Of a DNA stretch of 9,418 bases, positions 5,089-9,418 are shown one piece after another. Made by a program: the position numbers and the translations under genes. Each line of letters opens with the position of its first letter. Within the stretch, counting starts at the first letter, position 1. The notes beneath the pieces are model-generated. The model made no database searches and was not told the origin of the DNA. It saw only the letters and a program-made list of their open reading frames with translations. Source of the stretch: CAYGVX01 sp964395545 (lineage in GTDB: Archaea > Thermoproteota > Bathyarchaeia > Bathyarchaeales > SOJC01); NCBI GenBank assembly GCA_964395545.1, contig CAYNAW010000049.1, positions 1-9,418 on the forward strand, given 5' to 3'.

Positions 5089-7116
5089 CTAGTCACCCTG
5101 CAGCGCCTCTTTCAGCTCGGCATGTATTTGTCCACGATTGAAGTGTCGCATATGGATGGCGCCTGATGGGCATGCTGCAGAACAAGAACCGCAGCCTTTG
5201 CACAAGGTTTCTAAGACTTCTACTGCCTTGTCCTTGATGGTTATGGCGTTGAACGGGCACGTGGCATAGCATATCAGGCATTTGCTGCATAAATCTTCGT
5301 TGACTTCTGCAGTGGCGGCTTCGATTTTTGCTTCCCCAGCGGACATGAGGTTGCTTGCTTTCTGTGCTGCACCGCTCGCTTGAGCTACGCAGTCAGGTAT
5401 GTCTTTTGGTCCTTGAGCGACCCCGGCGATGAACACGCCGTCGACCAGCGTATCCATCGGTCGAAGTTTGGGGTGGGCCTCTTTGAAAAAGCCGTCTGGA
5501 CCTATCGAGATGTTGAAGACTCGACGTAATGAGCTCGTTCCGACGCTCGGAACTACTCCGACAGATAACACCACCATGTCCACGTCAGCTTCAACCAGAG
5601 TTCCGAGAAGGGTGTCTTCTGCTTGGAGTTTCAGATTCTTAGACTTGGAATCTTCGAATATATCAGCTACCTTGCCTCTAATGTAGCGCATCCCCTCAAT
5701 CTGGGCCCTCTTGTAGAACTCTTCGTATCCTTTCCCGAATGCGCGCATATCGATGTAGAAAATCAGGACGTCCGCGTCAGGAGTCTTCTCCTTGACCAGC
5801 AAGGCTTGTTTTGTTGCGTACATGCAACAGACGCGGGAGCAATAGGGATTCGTTCTCTCATCTCTTGACCCGACGCATTGGAGGAATGCGACTCGCTTGG
5901 GAGGTTTCCCGTCAGAGGGTCGGACCAGTTTGCCTCCGGTGGGTCCTGATGGACTAATGATTCGTTCAAACTCAACACCTGTGATTACGTTCTCATAGGT
6001 GCCATATCCATATTCCTCGATTGCTGAGGCGTCGAAGGGATCGAAACCTGTGGCCAGGATTAGGGTGCCTGCTTCGATCTCTTTTTCTCTTGGCTCGTCA
6101 GAGAAATCGATGGCTCCAAGTCCACAGGCGTCAACACACTTGTAGCACTTGATGCAGTGGTCAATGTCAATCGTGTAAACCAGAGGTACCGCTTGAGGGA
6201 ACGGTATGTAGATGGACTTTCTAGGTCCCAGGTCTGCGTCAAACTCATTGGGAACTTGGATCGGGCAGACTTTGGCGCATTCTCCGCACCCGTTGCATAG
6301 ATTCTCGATGACATAACGAGGTTTTGCAGCAACATGAACCGTGAAATTCCCTACGTAGCCGGACACTCGACTAATCTCTGAGTTTGTCAAAACGTGGATA
6401 TTAGGGTGGTGAATGACTGCGGCCATCTTCGGAGACAGTATACACATTGAACAGTCCATAGTTGGGAATGTCTTGTCTAACTGGGCCATATGGCCCCCGA
6501 GGCTCGGGTTCTTCTCAACCAAGTACACCTCGAACCCCTCCTCAGCAAGGTCAAGGGCGGCTTGAATCCCGGTAATACCTCCTCCCACGATCACGCAGCT
6601 CTTCTTTATTGGAACCGTCATGGCCTCAAGCGGTTCGAGAAGAGAGGCACGTGCCACCGCCATCTTAACTAGGCTCATTGCTTTCTCGGTAGCCCTTCCC
6701 TGCTCCTCCGAATGAACCCACGAACACTGCTCTCTGATGTTGGCAATAGTGAGCAGGTAACCATTCAGCCCTGCCTCTTCAACGCACTTGCGGAAGGTTG
6801 GTTCATGCAGCGTGGGCGAGCATGCGGCGACCACGATTCTGTTGAGCTTGAGGTTTTTGATGTCTTGTGCAATCAGTGTTTGGCCGGCGTCCGAACAGAC
6901 GTATGCATAGTCCCTAGCGACGACAACATTGGGAAGGGCAGATGCCTGTTTCGCGATTGTCTTGACATCAACGCTTCGAGCGATGTTTGTTCCACAGTGA
7001 CATATGTACACCCCGACGCGGGGCGCTTCATCAACGGGGGATTGCGATTTTCCTTGTGTCTCGGCTGAACTGCTCAATCTGTTCCTCTCTGTGGCTGAGA
7101 TCGTGGGTTTAATCAC
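5089..7116 (-). CDS. hdrA: HdrA, FAD and iron-sulfur subunit of a heterodisulfide reductase-type complex
   Basis: HdrA carries the FAD at which electron bifurcation occurs in methanogen Hdr complexes. The 675 residues show the full family layout. The N-terminal domain has GVYICHCGTNIA (35-46) and VCSDAGQ (73-79). A thioredoxin-reductase-like FAD domain has VGGGITG (177-183) and the CSMC element (222-225). An inserted ferredoxin domain has Cys 274/277/280/284 and 321/324/327/331. The FQCVGS-type block with Cys 414, 426, 430 and 431 resembles the unusual cluster-binding region of methanogen HdrA. A C-terminal ferredoxin domain has Cys 610/613/616/620 and 639/642/645/649. No selenocysteine codon is needed. 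The start is GTG at 7116, one base after the ferredoxin gene stop; the next methionine lies deep in the conserved domain, and only a weak AGG sits 10 bases upstream, so translation is probably coupled. In this operon it would link the AOR and its ferredoxin subunit to the HdrCB-like subunit, as BamE does in class II benzoyl-CoA reductase complexes. Confidence 0.93.
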   Translation of the reverse strand: MIKPTISATERNRLSSSAETQGKSQSPVDEAPRVGVYICHCGTNIARSVDVKTIAKQASALPNVVVARDYAYVCSDAGQTLIAQDIKNLKLNRIVVAACSPTLHEPTFRKCVEEAGLNGYLLTIANIREQCSWVHSEEQGRATEKAMSLVKMAVARASLLEPLEAMTVPIKKSCVIVGGGITGIQAALDLAEEGFEVYLVEKNPSLGGHMAQLDKTFPTMDCSMCILSPKMAAVIHHPNIHVLTNSEISRVSGYVGNFTVHVAAKPRYVIENLCNGCGECAKVCPIQVPNEFDADLGPRKSIYIPFPQAVPLVYTIDIDHCIKCYKCVDACGLGAIDFSDEPREKEIEAGTLILATGFDPFDASAIEEYGYGTYENVITGVEFERIISPSGPTGGKLVRPSDGKPPKRVAFLQCVGSRDERTNPYCSRVCCMYATKQALLVKEKTPDADVLIFYIDMRAFGKGYEEFYKRAQIEGMRYIRGKVADIFEDSKSKNLKLQAEDTLLGTLVEADVDMVVLSVGVVPSVGTSSLRRVFNISIGPDGFFKEAHPKLRPMDTLVDGVFIAGVAQGPKDIPDCVAQASGAAQKASNLMSAGEAKIEAATAEVNEDLCSKCLICYATCPFNAITIKDKAVEVLETLCKGCGSCSAACPSGAIHMRHFNRGQIHAELKEALQGD
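5093..5098 (-). promoter_or_regulatory. Ribosome binding site GGGTGA for the HdrCB-like gene
   Basis: GGGTGA contains GGTGA, complementary to the usual archaeal 16S 3' end, and sits 5 bases ahead of the GTG at 5087. It overlaps the competing GTG at 5096, so it favours the downstream start. It lies inside the last codons of hdrA. Confidence 0.5.
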
Positions 7117-7117
7117 T

Positions 7118-7624
7118 TCAGGTGTTCCTAGAAGGCTTCGTCGTCGGTTTCGTCTCGAGCGTTTCTGACAGCAATTTCTTGAAAGCTTTCTTTCGCATTT
7201 TCTGTCCCAGCTGCTCCCCGGTCATGAGACTCAAGGCTTCCGTGGGGCAGAAGGCGACGCATTTCGGATCAAGTTGACACAGGTCGCAAACCGTCGAGAT
7301 TTTCTTATCTTTGTGTACAAAGATGACTCCGAACTCGCAGGCTTCCATGCACCAGCGGCAGCCGTCGCATTTCTGCTCATCGACCAAGATTACCCCCGTT
7401 TTCTCATCAACCGTCAACGCCTTCCGAGGGCAGCTTTTGACGCATTTCGGCGTTTCACATAAACGGCAGGCTATGGCTATATTGGCAAAAGGTTCGATGC
7501 GGCTCATGCGGATTCTCGAGAACAGGGGGTTAAACCCGCCTTCCTTAACCGCTGAACAGACCAGCTCGCAGATCCCGCAGCCGGTGCACTTTTCGGGGTC
7601 TGAAACGACGAATTTCCTCTCCAT
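7118..7624 (-). CDS. Ferredoxin-type subunit with four [4Fe-4S] clusters (HycB/CooF/BamC-like), partner of the AOR
   Basis: This 168-residue protein is the likely electron carrier between the AOR active subunit and HdrA. It has 16 cysteines in four sets: 13/16/19/23, 53/56/61/65, 86/89/92/96 and 113/116/122/126. Sets 2 and 4 have the widened CxxCx4CxxxC or CxxCx5CxxxC spacing typical of the HycB/HydN/CooF/DmsB-like four-cluster family. A lysine-rich tail of about 35 residues follows the last cluster. I chose ATG 7624 rather than an in-frame TTG at 7648: the ATG has AGGTG 6 bases upstream and starts one base after the AOR stop, whereas the TTG would add eight residues encoded by the ribosome binding site itself. 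Its position between AOR and hdrA matches BamC in benzoyl-CoA reductase clusters and the small subunits paired with other AOR-family enzymes. Confidence 0.92.
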   Translation of the reverse strand: MERKFVVSDPEKCTGCGICELVCSAVKEGGFNPLFSRIRMSRIEPFANIAIACRLCETPKCVKSCPRKALTVDEKTGVILVDEQKCDGCRWCMEACEFGVIFVHKDKKISTVCDLCQLDPKCVAFCPTEALSLMTGEQLGQKMRKKAFKKLLSETLETKPTTKPSRNT

Positions 7625-7625
7625 T

Positions 7626-9418
7626 CTAGGCACCTTCCTCTCCAACAAGGTCAGTTAATCCCAACTCCTCGATCTTCTGTCTCGTTGGCGTACCATCAGC
7701 CATCCACCCTCGAGCCGCGTAGTACTCGTCAAGCATCGCATCGAATTCGTCCTTGCGCAGATGCGACCCTTTGGCGCAACCATCGGGAATCGGGTCGTCG
7801 AACACTCGGGGTGGAAGCATGTCATCCTTTCGCGTCCATCCTTCTCTCATGTTATAAATTTTCTCCATATTCCAAACGCGTTCTCCTGCGATCGACAATT
7901 CTCTGACCGTTAAAGGGATTCCAGTGACCAGCGTGTAAAGATCAGCCAAGTTGCTGTAGACATTCGACCAGAGGTTACCTGAAAACTTGCACACCATCAG
8001 CAGATCATAAATCGCCAAGTTGTTTTCTTTTTCCGCGACGAATTGGCCCTGACCGACCTCAAACTTGAATCGATTGATCCTGCCTCTGATTTCAGGCCCA
8101 AACACTGCAGCACTTATGTGATCGGCACCTCTGGTGGAAACAGCGAAAGACAAGGCGGTGGCTTTCAACCCTCTCACATCAAAGCCTGGAAACTCCAGAC
8201 CCTTCGAGTGCATCGCAAACTTCTCAGACCCTTTGCCAAGCTTCTCGGACGCCCTCTTCACTCCTTCCGCCAAGAGATCGCCGAGCCCTTCTCTGTTCGC
8301 GATTTGAGGGATCATCTCCATCAGGGCTTCGTGATTTCCGAACGACAAATCTATCCCGTCGGTGTCGTTCGATGTGAGTAGCCCTTTTTCGAAACATTCC
8401 ATTGCCCAAGCAATCGAAACACCTGTGCTTACAATGTCCATTCCCAAACTGTCGCAGAGATCTCCAGCTTTCACTATCGCAGGCAAGTACCAAATTCCAC
8501 AATTCGTTCCAAGGGCATACAACCCCTGATATTCAACCTTGTAGGTTACACCGCTGTAAGGCCCTGCTTTGATGAGGTCCACGTGGTCGCAGCCTATTGG
8601 GCAGGTGGCGCATGCCATGCCTCGATGGATGTACTGATCCTGCATCCATTTAGTCGATATTTTTCTAATATCCTCACTTATGAGTGGAGGCTCTTTAGAG
8701 TCGGCACTCTGAAAATTCCGTATCGGGGTGGCGCACTGCGCCAAGTATTCCATACCTGTGCCGATGGTTCCCAAATCTGTCATTATCGTCGTGATTACGC
8801 CTTTGGCGACCTTCCGGTAGTAGTCTCCACATAGATTCAGTAGTTTGTCAAGATTGGCGACTTCAACAGTCTTAGATCCTCTGACGGCCACCGCTTTGAG
8901 CTGCTTGGACCCCATGACCGCGCCCATGCCGGTTCTGCCATCATCCTCGTGGTAGTGATCGCTCACAACCGATGCGAAACGGACGAGTCTCTCTCCTGCG
9001 GGTCCAATGGCGGCCACTTGAACGTTATTGTCACCCACGGTTTCCTTGATTGCTATTTCTGTGTCCCAACAGCCATTACCCCATAAATCGGCGGCGTTTT
9101 CGAACGTAACGACATCGTCGTCGATGAATAGGTAGGTCGGTCTCTCCGCCTTTCCTGTAATCACCAGTGCATCGTAGCCCGCTCGTCTAAAAGCTACACT
9201 CCAGAAGCTTGACCCGATGGATTTTCCTTGAAAGCCAGTCAAAGGAGACTTGGCCCGAATCACGTACTTGGCGCTCGTTGGCACGATGGTTCCAGAAAAA
9301 GGTCCGACCGAAAAAACCAGCACGTTATCGGGGCTGAACGGGTCTACTCTCGGCTTCTGATACTTGTGCGAAAGGTACACGCCGAACCCGTTTCCGCCGA
9401 TGAGTTTCCGGCAGAGGT
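7626..9418 (-). CDS. Aldehyde:ferredoxin oxidoreductase family tungstoenzyme, N-terminus cut by window edge
   Basis: AOR-family enzymes carry a tungsten bis-pyranopterin and one [4Fe-4S] cluster. Most oxidise aldehydes to acids; BamB uses the fold to reduce benzoyl-CoA. The frame is open to the right edge and gives 596 residues. The fragment begins with LCRKLIGGNGFGVYLSHK, matching the GGxGFG region near the family N-terminus, so only about 20 residues are missing and the GTG at 9380 is internal. Visible motifs, numbered in the fragment, are RTGMGAVMGSKQLKAV (161-176), the cluster motif CATCPIGC (Cys 269/272/276), VEYQGLYALGTNCGI (294-308), GADH (430-433) and the fourth cluster cysteine in VCKFSG (Cys476). 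These agree with the Cx2Cx3C...C set of AOR. It is first of the visible operon genes, followed by the ferredoxin subunit, HdrA and the HdrCB-like protein. The sequence alone does not separate an aldehyde oxidase from a BamB-like reductase. Confidence 0.93.
   Translation of the reverse strand, partial: LCRKLIGGNGFGVYLSHKYQKPRVDPFSPDNVLVFSVGPFSGTIVPTSAKYVIRAKSPLTGFQGKSIGSSFWSVAFRRAGYDALVITGKAERPTYLFIDDDVVTFENAADLWGNGCWDTEIAIKETVGDNNVQVAAIGPAGERLVRFASVVSDHYHEDDGRTGMGAVMGSKQLKAVAVRGSKTVEVANLDKLLNLCGDYYRKVAKGVITTIMTDLGTIGTGMEYLAQCATPIRNFQSADSKEPPLISEDIRKISTKWMQDQYIHRGMACATCPIGCDHVDLIKAGPYSGVTYKVEYQGLYALGTNCGIWYLPAIVKAGDLCDSLGMDIVSTGVSIAWAMECFEKGLLTSNDTDGIDLSFGNHEALMEMIPQIANREGLGDLLAEGVKRASEKLGKGSEKFAMHSKGLEFPGFDVRGLKATALSFAVSTRGADHISAAVFGPEIRGRINRFKFEVGQGQFVAEKENNLAIYDLLMVCKFSGNLWSNVYSNLADLYTLVTGIPLTVRELSIAGERVWNMEKIYNMREGWTRKDDMLPPRVFDDPIPDGCAKGSHLRKDEFDAMLDEYYAARGWMADGTPTRQKIEELGLTDLVGEEGA
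7631..7635 (-). promoter_or_regulatory. Ribosome binding site AGGTG of the ferredoxin subunit gene
   Basis: AGGTG lies 6 bases ahead of ATG 7624, within the final codons of the AOR gene. It decides the start in favour of this ATG. Confidence 0.55.

Noticed and set aside
5089..7116. Possible selenocysteine or broken HdrA
   Set aside because: The reading frame is uninterrupted, all expected cysteines are encoded as cysteine and no in-frame TGA occurs.
7625..7648. TTG start at 7648 that would extend the ferredoxin subunit by eight residues into the AOR gene
   Set aside because: The added codons are made of the AGGTG ribosome binding site of ATG 7624, and the ATG begins at the conserved N-terminus.
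7311..7658. 115-residue plus-strand frame opposite the ferredoxin subunit gene
   Set aside because: It is explained as the antisense of the cysteine-rich ferredoxin gene.
9378..9380. GTG at 9380 as the start of the AOR gene
   Set aside because: The frame continues upstream with CRKLIGGNGFG, a conserved AOR N-terminal segment, to the window edge, so this codon is internal.

Overview
The window looks like a piece of an anaerobic archaeal genome, probably from an uncultivated lineage. The archaeal reading rests on TATA/BRE-like elements ahead of several genes, GGTGA/AGGTG-type ribosome binding sites, GTG and TTG starts, and a gene set rich in iron-sulfur and flavin redox proteins: heterodisulfide reductase parts, an aldehyde:ferredoxin oxidoreductase (AOR), a polyferredoxin and ETF. 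The exact phylum cannot be read from this sequence. No rRNA, tRNA, CRISPR array, insertion sequence or phage gene was found.

Layout. The left edge holds, on the minus strand, the N-terminal 151 residues of an electron transfer flavoprotein beta subunit. A divergent intergenic region of about 150 bp separates it from an unrecognised plus-strand protein with a soluble N-terminal domain and three C-terminal membrane segments. A 276-bp gap follows. It has no gene, but it holds a possible pseudoknot-forming RNA element and a good TATA box. Next on the plus strand come a DAO-type FAD-dependent oxidoreductase and a six-cluster polyferredoxin, 63 bp apart. A short convergent spacer with two potential hairpins separates these from a minus-strand operon that fills the rest of the window.

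The minus-strand operon reads, in transcription order: a tungsten-pterin AOR-family oxidoreductase (N-terminus beyond the right edge), a 4x[4Fe-4S] HycB/BamC-like ferredoxin subunit, HdrA, and an HdrC-HdrB fusion (HdrD-like). With the starts chosen here, each of the three junctions is a stop codon, one base, then the next start. The gene content parallels the BamB-BamC-BamE-BamD part of class II benzoyl-CoA reductase complexes and related AOR-Hdr assemblies. I infer one soluble electron-transfer complex in which the AOR subunit passes electrons through the ferredoxin subunit to the HdrA flavin, where bifurcation or confurcation is possible, and on to the HdrCB-like subunit. The substrate cannot be read from the sequence. 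The nearby ETF, DAO flavoprotein and polyferredoxin suggest a redox locus, but functional links between the blocks are conjecture.
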